DNA of 64,000 bases from Pectinophora gossypiella (GCF_024362695.1 NC_065421.1:9052598-9116597); one strand, 5' to 3'; counted from the stretch's first letter, positions 8,960 through 19,492 are shown. The notes: generated from the letters alone by a model not told the origin. Numbers and translations: made by a program.

Positions 8960-9755
8960 TGGCCACGCTTACGGCATTGTCAGTGGCTTCGTACACCTAA
9001 TAAGACACGACGAATTTATTAAAAACAAGGAAAAAGGGTGCTATGCCAGAAAACATGCAAGCGGAATCCGACATTTTCTGTAGCAACCCTCGGCATAAAC
9101 CTAAAACGCTCTCCAACGTTATTACCGGATGAAGTGTCGTTTTTTTGTTCACTGGAAACTGTGAAGCTAAGCCTGAACCACTCGAAAAGGCAAATTGTGC
9201 GTGGCCACACTCGTTAGGTGTGTTTGTTCAACGCGTCAATTTGCACACTTTTTGCATAATCTACTCTTAACCCACATGGCGAAGAGGCCTTAGATAAACA
9301 TGTTAAAAGGCCATGGTTACTGGGCCAATTAATAGGTGATTTGGGCTGTGCTACGTTCTGTGTTTTAGTGCAAACCAGAATGTATAATATTTCCTTATCT
9401 TACACATAAATATGCAGAGTGACCGGAGCGACCGGCCATCCTGACGTCAGTCACCATTAAATAATGTATTTTTTCTACTCCTCTACTTTAATCTGGCATT
9501 TAAATAACCAAAAAGTCTAATATAAGTACATACATAATTAAACTCTTTGAAAAAGTGTACGCTCTATGGCCTATAAAAGCATTGTTTACAAAGTGTAACT
9601 GTACTATAATGTCGCCAAAAAAGCATTGTTGTTGTTTTTTTTTTTTGACCAGGAAACTGGCACCTTTACTTTGTTTGGTGCCATAGATATACTATAAAAA
9701 AAAGTATTGTATGCAACGTTGTATAACTAGGTCAAAAAATGCTCGTGGCGTCTCT
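8960..9755. other. Unassigned stretch
   Basis: No repeat end recognised except poly-T near 9640. A 63-codon minus-strand frame at 9019-9210 resembles nothing I know. Confidence 0.4.
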
Positions 9756-9756
9756 T

Positions 9757-9995
9757 ATTGAATAGAATAGAATAGAATAGAATAGAAAAAGTTTATTATA
9801 AAAGGACGCCACACACAAAAAAAAGACAACAACATCATTATCAAATTTCCACTAAAACAATTACAAAAAAGCAAGACGGATGTTTGTCGAAATGACCATA
9901 AGGTGGTGGTGGACGTCCTGAGATAAAAGGGCCTCACTCAGCACAAGTCGCGGCGCGAACCATGTTCGCCAAGGCTCACATCGCAACTCACGCCA
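9757..9995 (-). repeat. LINE 3' end with (GAATA)n
   Basis: A GAATA microsatellite followed by AAGTTTATTATAAAAGGACG and CCACACAC looks like a minus-strand 3' tail. A truncated copy sits at about 21306-21390. The upstream part (9880-9990) shows no RT codons. Confidence 0.5.
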
Positions 9996-10086
9996 CTCGC
10001 ATTTTTTGACCCTTCTTATACAACTGTTGCATAAAATACTATTACTTCTAAAATACACATAACATACACATAAAAAGCAGCCTATA

Positions 10087-10240
10087 TACATCGCACTGCT
10101 GGGCACAGGCCTCCCCTCAACAAACGGAGGGGGTATGGAGCATACTCCACCACGCTGCTCCAATGCGGGTTGGTGGAGGTGTTTTTTTTTTACTGCTAAT
10201 AGCCGGGACTAACGACTTAACGTGCCCAACGTGCAACGTG
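10087..10240 (-). repeat. SINE-B 3' part
   Basis: CACTGCTGGGCACAGGCCTC through GGTTGGTGGAGGTG matches the tail half of the full copy at 10699. The head is replaced by unrelated text. Confidence 0.7.
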
Positions 10241-10525
10241 TGACGTGTTTAACGTTGTTCTAAAATACGTTGGAAGCAAATGTCTGGTGATATCCGGTGA
10301 TATGGCACTAAGCGGTATTAATAGGGCAGCAATGCTTGAGAACCATTTCAACTTTAAATACACCGACCGGATACGGGTGCCAGGCCACTCTCACGATAAC
10401 TTCAAAGTTGTGGAAAAAATCTATGTTTCGAATAAATCATCATGACACTGATTGCCAAAGAGGCCACACGTTGTAGATTGTTTGCGAGACGTCTCAGCGG
10501 TTACGCGCTCTTTTTTAGGTACCTA
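10241..10525 (+). other. Unrecognised stretch with 66-codon frame
   Basis: A frame at 10245-10445 opens with ATG and reads 66 codons without repeats or motifs that I know. It lies outside the named repeat families. Length and isolation make chance more likely than a gene. Confidence 0.3.
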
Positions 10526-11095
10526 ACGTTACCATAATATCACGCCTGTATCTCCAAAGAAGTAGCCAGAGGTGTAGGTATAGTAAGTGTACACATCCAC
10601 TCCTTGCCGGCTCTGTTTAAGTGCCTTGTAATAGGGGGTGAGCCTATTACCATTAACCGGGCACAAATCCCGGAAACCACCTAATATCAATTACCTATCA
10701 TAAACTGCCTATATACGTCCCACTGCTAGGCACAGGCCTCCCCTCAATCAACCGGAGGGGGTATGGAGCATACTCCACCACGCTGCTCCACTGCGGGTTG
10801 GTGGAGGTGTTCTTTACGGCTAATAGCCGGGACCGACGGCTTAACGTGCCCTCCGAAGCACGGAATCATCTTACTTTTTCGCACAATCAAATGATTCAAG
10901 CCTGAAAAGTCCTTACCAAACAAAGGACAGTCTCACAAAGTGATTTCGACAATGTCCCCATCGGGAATCGAACCCGGACCTCCAGATCGTGAGCCTAATG
11001 CTCTAACCACTAGACCACGGAGGCTGTTCAATTACCTATGATCCAACATGAATTCAAACTCATAAAGTCGAATTTAGTGGTTACAAGGCCCGCTT
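10526..11095 (-). mobile_element. SINE-D copy, interrupted
   Basis: ATATCACGCCTGTATCTCC, CATTAACCGGGCACAAATCC and GAATTCAAACTCATAAAGTC match SINE-D at 28676 and 62690. A complete SINE-B splits it at TCAATTACCTAT, which is present on both sides. Confidence 0.7.
10699..11027 (-). mobile_element. SINE-B, complete copy nested in SINE-D
   Basis: Flanked by the exact 12-bp duplication TCAATTACCTAT (10687-10698 and 11028-11039). The minus-strand head shows GTGGTCTAGTGGTTAGAGC and GGGTTCGATTCCCGATGG, a tRNA-like A/B box pair. The tail ends GTGGGACGTATATAGGC. This is the best SINE-B in the window and defines the family at about 329 bp. Confidence 0.85.
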
Positions 11096-11286
11096 TTATG
11101 GCGTGACTTATTGCTGCCCGGAACGGTGACTTCATCCTTCTGTTATAACTGTATAAATCTCAGATAATATATTTTTTTTCTTTCTTTCACTGTCGTCTTG
11201 TGGTAGACAGGCTTGCTTTTCAAATGAGGAGCGTCGGTTCGAACTACGGTATCGGACTTGCACCAATGAGTTCTTAATTTATCTTA

Positions 11287-11552
11287 AACTAGCGACCCGC
11301 CCCGGCGGCGGGTGCAATGCTGAGGAAAAAAAAAATTACCACATCACATTAAAAACCTAAAAAATAACAGTATTTCTCCACTATTTAATGGATGTTGTTA
11401 TACATAGAAACCTTCCTCTTGAATCACTCTAAGTATTTAAAATTATTTTCGCATTAAAATTCGTTGCGTAGTTTTAAAGATTTAAGCGTACATAAGGACA
11501 TAGGGATAGAAAAAGCGACTTTGTTTTGTACTATTTAGAGATGTTAATAAAA
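11287..11552 (+). repeat. Repeat M (CCCGCCCCGG type)
   Basis: Begins GCGACCCGCCCCGGCGG and contains AAAGCGACTTTGTTTTGTAC near its end. I recall this start and end from a very common lepidopteran non-autonomous repeat but cannot fix its class here. Confidence 0.5.
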
Positions 11553-11676
11553 GAGATGGTACAAGTCGTGTCGTATCAGAAGGTGAAGGATTTGGCGGGC
11601 AGAAGAGAGGAATGGCGATTATTCCGCCGACAAGAGCGCAACTCTTAAATAAAGAGAGAGAGAAAGAGTGATGATG
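11553..11676 (+). pseudogene. RTE-like LINE C-terminus (tail-1)
   Basis: Reads EMVQVVSYQKVKDLAG, RREEWRLFRRQERNS then stop, followed by a GA-rich and ATG tail. Closest to the copy at 1411. Only the C-terminal tail survives. Confidence 0.65.
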
Positions 11677-11848
11677 CAGTTTTCACTAACACAGTTGGCT
11701 CGACCATCCATCGATCTAACAGAAAGCTCGGTGAGGTGTGGGTACTTAGTTCATCGATGGATGTATCTCTAACTACCACAATTGGCATATAGTTGTGTGA
11801 TTATGTTATGTTGTGTTTTCTTCCTTTCTTTTTATAAAAAAAATAAAA

Positions 11849-12170
11849 ATTTTAAAACCCCCGACCAAAAATAAAATACTCATTTATTACGACAAAAGGT
11901 TAAAAATGCAAAACCCTATAAAAAGCAAAAAAATAACTTATCCCACATATGCTTGCAAGCAAACTGAGCGATCTGATGACCTTGAAGACCTGAACCGATT
12001 TCCACCAAACATAGCTAAGAACAGTCTCAACTGATATACCTTTCAAACAAAAAATCGGATCATCCGTTTGGGAGCTACGATGCCACAGACAGACACATAC
12101 ACATTTACACGCACACACAGACACGTCAAACTTCTAATACCCCGTCGTTGCGTCGTCGGGTGTTAAAAAC
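11849..12170. mobile_element. TIR repeat with CCCCCGAC ends
   Basis: Left end TTTTAAAACCCCCGAC and right end GTCGGGTGTTAAAA are inverted. The right half has TTCCACCAAACATAGCTAAG and CACGTCAAACTTCTAATAC, a recurrent insect repeat. No transposase. Confidence 0.55.
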
Positions 12171-12174
12171 ACGA

Positions 12175-12570
12175 TTCGTTGCGACGTCGTGCACTCAGTA
12201 AGTATGTTGCAACAACGCAACGAAGAGTTCACTTAATAGACTTCACTGCACGGTTTTGTAACATATCTCTACATTTTATCCTTTACTCTATAAACTCATG
12301 CTTTGAAACACTTGTTACTACTTACGAATTTTATTTCTGTTCCTTCTTCCTGCACAGCTGCAGCTTTAGTGCGTGACTTTAAGTATAGTAACAAAATATC
12401 CTAGTATTTCTTAAGAGGAAGGCGTTACTTTTATGTTTTCCCCACACGAGTGTGTAAAATACTAACTTATACCCACAAAATTTTGGCCGTCGGTTTTTAT
12501 TGCGAGGCTAAGTTCCGTATCTCAGTAGGACAAACAAAATGTATGTAGTTGGGGATATTTTTGAATAGGT
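12175..12570. other. Unassigned stretch
   Basis: Nothing recognised on either strand. Confidence 0.4.
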
Positions 12571-12779
12571 AATCTTCTTCAATCGTGTGAGTTCTGAGGT
12601 GGATTACCAACCTCGCCAACCCTGGTGTAGGTTATAATTGAGCCGCAAAAGGCCCCTGACATGGCTGTTGTAACGATTACTCACTTACATCAGTAAGTGC
12701 CTTCCGAAGCACGGATCGTCTTACTTTCGGACAATCAGGTGATCAGCCTGTAATGTCCTAACCAAACTAGGGATCACAG
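12571..12779 (-). repeat. SINE-A, headless copy
   Basis: TCGTGTGAGTTCTGAGGTGG to CCAAACTAGGGATCACA is the inverse of the SINE-A body and tail. The tRNA-like head is missing, as expected of 5' truncation. Confidence 0.7.
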
Positions 12780-12836
12780 GGGAGGCCTTTGACCATCAAT
12801 GGGATCGAATAGGCTAGATAAGAATAAGAACCCTGA

Positions 12837-13032
12837 CCTGATTGTCCGAAAGTAAGACTATCCGTGCTTCGGAAGGCACGTTAAGCCGTTAGTCCCGGTT
12901 ACTATTTACTGATGTGAGTAATCGTTACATGAGCCATGCCCTTTGGGGGCTCAATAACAATCCTGACTCCAGGGTTGATGAGATTGGTATTCTACCTCAC
13001 AACCCACACGATAAGAAGAGAAGAGAAGAATA
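12837..13032 (+). repeat. SINE-A, headless copy
   Basis: CTGATTGTCCGAAAGTAAG through ACCCACACGATAAGAAG. Its tail runs straight into the repeated block shared with 58716-59035, so the SINE was duplicated along with that block. Confidence 0.7.
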
Positions 13033-13540
13033 AGAATTTGAAACAAATACAGAAAAAGAATCTGGAAGAAGAGAAAGCGGCGTGTCAGGATAAGTACCTA
13101 AGTGGAATTCCGTGTTTTCTGAATCTGAAAAGTAGCTGTCAACTGTCTTCAAATTACTTAAGTAAATAGTACACTAGTAGTAAATAGTTGTTTCGTAATA
13201 TTACAGTCACTTTTAAAGTGAATTCTCGTACAGTCATGAGCAATATAATGTACCCACTTTAGGACTCTGTCGCACTAACATATTTGACATTTAGTGAGAC
13301 TTACAGTTCAATATGTCAAAAAAGTTAAGACACAGTTAAAGTTAAGTTAAGTTAGTAGTAACTAAGTTAGTTAGTTAAGTTAGTATACATATTAATGCTC
13401 GTACGTATATTTATGAACCTATTTTCAGTTTCAAGGAAAACTAAAGCCTAAGTAACACCGTTACTTACTTTGATGACTTAAATTGTAATTTAACTTGAGA
13501 ACTTGTTTGTGTCTGTTTCATGTATTATGTTTAATTTGAT
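12940..13540 (+). repeat. Duplicated block, filled with MITE-1
   Basis: From the SINE-A tail through AAGAATCTGGAAGAAGAG, ACAGTCACTTTTAAAGTG and GGAAAACTAAAGCCTAAG, this block is repeated at 58640-59030 with scattered differences. The other copy lacks the MITE-1 at 13231. Confidence 0.75.
13231..13401 (+). mobile_element. MITE-1 copy with empty-site partner
   Basis: Inserted in TTCTCGTACGTAT, which is intact at about 58900-58912. A GTTAAGTTA-type microsatellite has expanded inside it, and the last bases of the right TIR are deleted. Confidence 0.75.
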
Positions 13541-14040
13541 TTGTTTACTTGACGGTGAAATAATATATGTTTACGTTAAGTCTGACGGAGCAGTGGTGGA
13601 GTATGCCAGACATTAGCACCGATTCTGGCAACCACCAACTTAATTTAAACTTAAATTGACAGGACTAATACTGTGTCTCTTTTTTGCAGTTATTGTTAGT
13701 GAAGGACAGCAGTATATATATTTTCTGAAAAGCCTTAATTATATTATATATTAAAATAGGTAGGTAGGAACTTATGTATATGTATAGATTTACAGGCTGT
13801 GACATGTTTAATGAGTCAGCTGGTATCCTTAAAAGTTTACAACTGAGCTATAGATACTAGCTACTATCTATAAGTTACTAAAAAATGCCAAAAAGTGATG
13901 GTGCTGACAACATTGTTAGTGTTATACAAGTAATCAGATTTCAGATAAAATTCGAAATTAGAAACTTAAAAATGGCAGGGAAAGCGATGCCGAGATGCCG
14001 ATTAATAAGGTGAATCTTGTGTCCAACAGTGGGATGTTAT
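13541..14040. other. Unassigned stretch
   Basis: AT-rich; no ORF or repeat family recognised. Confidence 0.4.
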
Positions 14041-14043
14041 AAA

Positions 14044-14245
14044 AAGGGTGTTAATTACATCGTAACAAATACTGAAGGGGATGATTCAGACTATGATTCC
14101 TGTCGGAAAATTAATGAAAATTTTAGTGTTTTTTGAAATTATTTTCCATTCCATACTTTTGCGACGGAAAATTCTACTTGATATCAACTCAGAGTCATGG
14201 CCTGAATCATCCCTCAAAGTTTTCGTTACGATGGCACTAATACCC
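14044..14245. mobile_element. MITE-2, single-unit copy
   Basis: One foldback with GGGTGTTAATTACATCG at the left and GGCACTAATACCCTG at the right. The inner arms contain ATATCAACTCAGAGTCATGG. Part of a 135-codon frame overlaps it, but that frame is an artefact of the repeat. Confidence 0.7.
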
Positions 14246-14249
14246 TGTA

Positions 14250-14625
14250 TACTATTGGGTAAAAAATGTACTAGGATGACTCCGGGTCAAATGGGTAGTA
14301 AGGTACATTTTGCGAGTATCTATTACAGTTCAAAAGCCAGAGGTCCCTGCTACGCGTTACGGAACCCTAAAAATTACACATTGATCTATGCAAGTTTGAC
14401 AGTTTCTGACTTATTTGGTTTGAGGCAAGCGACGAAAAAACTTTGTCGATCAATCATTATTGATCCCACGAAAAAGTATTTGATGTAGAAAATATGGCTT
14501 TACCTCACGACAGTTATGCTTTTAAAAAGTTGTGAGATCACATTTAGTACCAAATCTATCTCTATAATAGGCTAGATTCCAACTATTCAAAACAGTTACT
14601 CTCTATGAATCGTCACCAAACACGC
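14250..14625. other. Unassigned stretch
   Basis: GTTACGGAACCCTAAAAATT near 14357 resembles a fragment of the repeat tail at 16235. Nothing else recognised. Confidence 0.4.
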
Positions 14626-14627
14626 AG

Positions 14628-14960
14628 TTTATTTATTTATTTCAAATCGGGAAACAAACAGCTTAAATAACAATTTAAAAAATGCAAATAGTTTGTACAT
14701 TAGCCAATGAAGTCTCCACTTATAACTAATACATGCATCACTGAGAAGTAGACAGAAGTAATAAATAAATTAAGTAAGCAAGCAATACAAAAAAAGAAAG
14801 AAAAGTTGATGCTACATCTGTTCCAACGTTTTGAGGGCAGATACAAATTTATTGTGCTTAAGATGAAATATGTCAATGCTATTGTATTTATCATTGTATT
14901 TGCTACAAGTTCTAACTATAAAACGGTGTTTTAGGTAAGTACATAATTCGTTCTGCAAAA
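14628..14960 (-). repeat. Probable LINE 3' end
   Basis: TTTATTTATTTATTTC followed by GGGAAACAAACAGCTTAAAT is the form of a minus-strand LINE tail. No RT codons; the call rests on the tail only. Confidence 0.35.
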
Positions 14961-15890
14961 AGGAATAGCAAAAGCGTCAGAATTGGGACGAAGTCTAACG
15001 CTGCGACACTTAAACAAAATTTTGTTAACAAAGTAAGGAGAATCAATCGCATTTTTTTAATATTTTGTACAGAAACACTTGATCACGATGTTCTATCCGA
15101 CTTTCCAAAGAGAGGACTACAGTTACTACAGTTACTATGGAATTCGTATGAAAAAGCAACCTATGACGTCATAGAAAAATATGACAAAATGGCGCACTTA
15201 TTTTTTCTTTTTATTTTATTATTATTTCTTTCTTTTTCAGCGGATAAGAAAATGACAGGTTTAACTTAAAATAAAATTTGATGGTGTCTACAAGAATCAA
15301 CACCATTATGTGATTATAAGTAAATATCTAATTTAAGTAGGTATGTACACGAGGTATATTATCATAGTCTGAAGATGAGTGAATCGTCAAAATAAGAGTA
15401 TCTATTAAACTTTGACAGTTTATAATTTGTTAAAGATGAAACGGGAAAATTCACCCCATCAATCATTCTCAAATCTGCAAGTTTAATTCATGCATTATTT
15501 ATTAGAAAAATTGCACCGTCATTCCGAAAACTTCTCTAAAGCGCAGTAGAGCATATTATTATGTATAGACCGAATAAATTACAGAATTATAAATAAGTAA
15601 AATAATAAAATTTATTTAGCAGTTTTAGCATTCCTGTGATAAGGAGGGATCTCAAATCAAATTATATACTTTATTCCACAGAATTAATTTCAACAGTATA
15701 ATATTATTATTATTTTTTAAATAATGTGATACATTCACTGTGCTCCTACTTACAAATTACTATTAGATATAAGTTCATATTATTAGTAGAGACTCTTTCC
15801 TGCAGACGAACTGTTTAAACAGTTTTGCAGGGCATTGACAAATTGTATTTTTAGTATTAAGATTTAATAATAATATATGTATGAATAAAT
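14961..15890. other. Unassigned AT-rich stretch
   Basis: CAACCTATGACGTCATAG near 15159 recalls the inverted repeat at 34095. TAAAATTTATTTAGCAG near 15606 may be another LINE tail. No gene. Confidence 0.4.
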
Positions 15891-15894
15891 AATA

Positions 15895-16030
15895 TTATGT
15901 ATGTATAATAATATATTTGGTAATAATAATAATATGTGTATATATAATAATCAGGTATAACACACGAATATAGTACAATTTGGGCGGCCTTATTGCTTAT
16001 TTCTTTGCCTGATATTAGTTTTTTTGCCCT
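15895..16030 (-). repeat. LINE 3' UTR remnant
   Basis: On the minus strand AATAAGGCCGCCCAAATTGT matches the 3' UTR at 26080 (ACAAGGCCGCCCAGATTG). It is an inverted copy of the same LINE 3' end. Confidence 0.5.
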
Positions 16031-16057
16031 GCAGGTTATATAATTTACAGTCATGAG

Positions 16058-16193
16058 CAATATCATGCACCCACTTTAGAACCCTGTCGCACTATCATAT
16101 TTGACATTTAATGAGACTTACGGTGTAATTTGTCAAAAAAGTTAAAGTGCCATGGTTTCAAAGCTTTTACATATTAGTATCTACTCGTGACCG
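16058..16193 (+). mobile_element. MITE-1 copy
   Basis: CAGTCATGAGCA to CGTGACCG with TA on both sides. The variant has ATCATGCACCC, as in the copy whose end is at 17505. Confidence 0.7.
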
Positions 16194-16234
16194 TACAAGA
16201 AGACCATTTAATATAGGTACTATAGCGGAGCTCC

Positions 16235-16428
16235 ATGTGTCGTAAAGTTTGCGGATGAGTGGAGTGCAAATAGAATCACTTTGTTGTCGGTCTGTCAAGA
16301 CCCTTTTTCTCGGGAACGCGTGGAGGTATCAAGTGGAAATTAACATCTAAATTATATCTGTGGTCCTTTGAAGCTGTAAAAAATAAAGTTTGTACGGAAC
16401 CCTCGGTGCGCGAGTGCGACTTGCACGT
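16235..16428 (+). repeat. Repeat tail ending CGCGAGTGCGACTTGCAC
   Basis: CAAGACCCTTTTTCTCGGG and ACGGAACCCTCGGTGCGCGA belong to a very common lepidopteran repeat. It is a truncated 3' part; the element class is not known to me. Confidence 0.5.
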
Positions 16429-16456
16429 AGTACGGTCACGAGCACTAATATGTATA

Positions 16457-17383
16457 TGTCACCGTAAAATTGTAAATAACGTTAGATTATAATCTATCGA
16501 TTTCTATCTCGCGAGATTGTGAACTGTCGAATAATTATGAATCGTATCATATTGCTTACAATTTAACGTATTATTTTTCGGTAGATTATAATTAATCGAA
16601 GTGAAACCGTCAAATTGTGATACGAAACGCACCTCGCGTGCTATACCATAGAGTTACAAAACTATTAGAGTGAGCATAATGTTAATTTGGGATTCTCTTA
16701 AAATGCATAAATGTTTTTGTCATAATTTTAATTATCATAATCCTTTTTGCATAACGTTTTTTAGCATAATAGTTTTACTTTCCCATAATAACATCTAGGA
16801 ATACTGGTTTGTTAGGTATAACTTATTTTTGGGATTAATAAATAGATATCCATAATTCTTTTTTAGAATAATAGTGTTTTGTCATAATTTTTACAAGGCA
16901 TAACAGTAGGTTAGGGTGCGGCGGGGGTGGCCCTTGGGCCACCCCTATGCCGCCAGCATGTTTATCTTACACACGAAAGTATACTGAATGATACGTTTCA
17001 GATTTTTAAATTTTGATACATTTTTTCTTACCATGTGATGTCAGAATTATTGATTACTTACTAAATAATTAATAAATACGTACTTGATTTCACAATCTTG
17101 AAGAGCATTTATTTTATTTGACTGACACCTGTGTTTTATTCCTAACTCTATGGACACAGAACGGTCTACTGTAAGGCCGACCAATCAGGGACAGCCGTCG
17201 GACAGTTGACAATTTGACAATTGTAAGATTGTGATTTAACAGTTTTACTTCGATAGATTATAAATCTGACGAATAATAATACGTTAAATTGTAAGCAATA
17301 TGATACGATTCACAATTTTTCGACAGTTCACAATCTCGCGAGATAGATTATAATCTAACGTTATTTACAATTTTACGGTGACA
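16457..17383. mobile_element. 927-bp TIR element nested in MITE-1
   Basis: The ends TGTCACCGTAAAATTGTAAA and its exact inverse extend as imperfect terminal repeats of about 180 bp. TATA duplicates flank it (16453-16456 and 17384-17387). The middle is AT-rich with a CATAAT array and a short GC-rich hairpin (GGTGGCCC/GGGCCACC near 16928). No ORF, so it must rely on a transposase encoded elsewhere. Superfamily unknown. Confidence 0.8.
16674..16905 (+). repeat. CATAAT array, 14-19 bp spacing
   Basis: CATAAT/CATAAC/CATAAA cores start near 16675, 16706, 16721, 16736, 16750, 16765, 16784, 16851, 16883 and 16899. The spacing is mostly 14-16 bp in two clusters, with near-cores (TATAAC, AATAAT) filling some gaps. 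The intervals between cores are not alike, so it is a motif array rather than a plain tandem repeat. Confidence 0.6.
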
Positions 17384-17509
17384 TATACACTTTGAAACCA
17401 TGTCATATTAACTTTTTTGACAAATGAAACCGTAAGTCTCATTAAATGTCAAATATGATAGCGCGACAGGGTTCTAAAGTGGGTGCATGATATTGCTCAT
17501 GACTGTACA

Positions 17510-17812
17510 GCTGTGTCAATGTACGTTACGTACATGCGTTAGTATAAAAGTCTGTGGTTTTACTTCCTGATTGTACTTGTACTTAAAAAAGTTTGAGGTA
17601 GATGTACAAAAAATGCCAGAGGTCAAGGGCCAAAGCAGTTCGAATTGAGGGTTATACCTGACTGCGGCGGGTCCTATGGGAATAGTCTTCCACCCTCATA
17701 TTTTTTTTTATAAGCAAACTGAAATATGACTCTTTTGAAACATTGTACCTACACACTGAAGTTTCATTTCAGTTGATAGATAACCTGACAAAAATATAAA
17801 TTTTCTTAAGCT
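17510..17812. other. Unassigned stretch
   Basis: Nothing recognised between MITE-1 and repeat G. Confidence 0.4.
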
Positions 17813-17814
17813 TT

Positions 17815-17958
17815 TAATCGAAGACTTTCTCATATAAACTAGCCTTAGAATAGTGCCCAGTGGTCTACACAACTATCGATAGTTTGAATACCGTTAAAAC
17901 CTGGAAAAAAATACAGGCACAATACCTAAAACGTCTTTTAATAGTATCGACTCATTAT
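17815..17958 (+). repeat. Repeat G, copy 1
   Basis: AATCGAAGACTTTCTCATAT, GTGCCCAGTGGTCTACACA and GGCACAATACCTAAAACG recur at 19825-19978. Both copies are followed by a SINE-C. Confidence 0.7.
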
Positions 17959-18070
17959 CCCGTTTCTCACAGGGTCCGCTTACCTAACTTGAAGATTTGA
18001 CAGGTCCGGTTTTTTACAGAAGCGACTGCTTGTCTGACCTTCCAACCCGCGAAGAGAAAACCAACATAGT
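17959..18070 (-). repeat. SINE-C, 3' part
   Basis: CAGGGTCCGCTTACCTAAC and GACAGGTCCGGTTTTTTACA are the inverted SINE-C tail. It breaks off after GCGAAGAGAAAACC, so the tRNA-like head is missing. Confidence 0.7.
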
Positions 18071-18079
18071 ATCAACTGA

Positions 18080-18365
18080 TGACTATTATTGTTGATTTTC
18101 TGAAGTATTTGTTTGTTTAGGCTTTTATTTATCGATACCTGTTGAAACAACACTATTTATAGGTCCTGTTACATGCTACTTTTATAATGCCACGCTTTTA
18201 TTTATTACATAGTATGCCATGGGTCTTTACAACAAGGTAGGGAATGTAAAATATGTCTTTACTGTGCGTGTATTTCTACAGACAGAGGCGGATTTCCCGT
18301 CACACACATGGAATAGAAGAGGTTGGAAGGCCTAAGTGAACGCGAAACGCGCGCTATACAAGTAT
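18080..18365. other. Unassigned stretch
   Basis: No gene or family recognised. Confidence 0.4.
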
Positions 18366-18369
18366 GAGC

Positions 18370-18535
18370 AAATAGTTTGTAAGTACTTCAACTTTGCACT
18401 CCATCTGACGACGTACGGAGATCCGCGACAGTATATTAAACGGTCGTCCAGTGCATTATAATCTGCAGGGCAAAATATCAAATATCGACTAACATGTAAG
18501 GAGATCCCTCCTTAGAAATACATTTGAAGAAATTA
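18370..18535. repeat. Dispersed repeat N (pair with 62365-62548)
   Basis: TACTTCAACTTTGCACTCC, ATCTGCAGGGCAAAATATC and GGAGATCCCTCCTTAGAAA recur in the same order 44 kb away. Class unknown; no reading frame is shared between the two. Confidence 0.65.
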
Positions 18536-18539
18536 ATAT

Positions 18540-19005
18540 TTTAACTTTGACTTCACACTATATTCTATGATTAAAATTGTGTTTTGAGCTGTACATGTAA
18601 ATGACAGATCTGATGTCAAGCAGTCGCCGTTCGGGGAGTCGCCGTCAACGCTACAATTCAACTCAATATAAGTATTTATTTAAGAAAAACATGTAGGATT
18701 GTTTGAAAAAAAAAAAAAAATTGTGATCGGTACATTGTTAATACCCGGAATAAGCATAAAATTGCCTTACATGTTAGTCGACTGCATAACATCACTAAAT
18801 AACCTTACCATTGACATTTAGAATTTACCTCCGAACAGTTTTAAAGCAGTAATTAAACAGAAACTTTGTAAACAAGGTTATTATAAGATTAGTGATTATC
18901 TAGAAGATATGAATGCATGGGATCAACCGTCTGGAAACTGATATTAGGCAGGCAAATTACTAAATTGCATAACAATACTTTATGTTTCTTTTTAAATAAA
19001 CACCT
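18540..19005. other. Unassigned AT-rich stretch
   Basis: Includes a 15-A run near 18706. No gene recognised. Confidence 0.4.
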
Positions 19006-19008
19006 AGG

Positions 19009-19125
19009 GCCCTGTGTCGAGGTTTTTCTTGCAGCTCCTTTTCCCCGGCTATACAGGTTGTGAGAAGCTGCAGTAGTTTTAGGCGTATTTTTTGTATCAA
19101 ATGACGATTCAAAGTGTAACTTTCT
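19009..19125 (+). repeat. Dispersed repeat Q
   Basis: Second copy of the LINE-3'-UTR-like block at 6797, better preserved (TTTCCCCGGCTATACAGG). Confidence 0.6.
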
Positions 19126-19129
19126 CAGA

Positions 19130-19490
19130 TATTCGTAGTGTAGAATTTGTCGCTCAGGGCGGCAAAGTCAGTCCCTCTCTGTCGACAAAGATTGGGATAG
19201 TGGCCACTGGTCTAGTGACGGTAAAATACGAGTTTTATCTAACCTGGGTCGTAGCCCACATTGTATAAACTGTCTTACCTAGGTCCGACATAGGAGAAAA
19301 TACCTCTTATATATTGTCGCAAAGATTTATGTTACATCTAGATTATAGAGGTATAATAATTGATGTAGTGTCTAGGTACGGTTGACATTTATTTCGGAAA
19401 CTATTAATTCATAGTTTAAGGTTTATAAGCCTAATGATTAATTTTACTACTTATTAGATAACAATACAACTCACAATTAAAATACTTACA
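19130..19490. other. Unassigned stretch
   Basis: Nothing recognised. Confidence 0.4.
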
Positions 19491-19492
19491 TT

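Larger units (their letters stand above)
11205..11805 (+). mobile_element. SINE-H copy with two insertions
   Basis: The head half GGTTCGAACTACGGTATCGG, GACTTGCACCAATGAG ends at 11286. The body resumes with CAGTTTTCACTAACACAG near 11680. The gap holds repeat M and an RTE tail-1. Confidence 0.6.
16433..17505 (-). mobile_element. MITE-1 copy, split by a TIR element
   Basis: The left end CGGTCACGAGCACTAATATG and, over 1 kb later, TACACTTTGAAACC to GCTCATGACTG together make one minus-strand MITE-1. TATA lies at both break points. Confidence 0.8.

Noticed and set aside
14081..14488. 135-codon frame
   Set aside because: The first half is MITE-2 and the remainder has no motif.
16674..16905. CRISPR-like or satellite array
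   Set aside because: Only a 6-base core recurs, intervals are unlike each other and it lies inside a TIR element of an animal genome.
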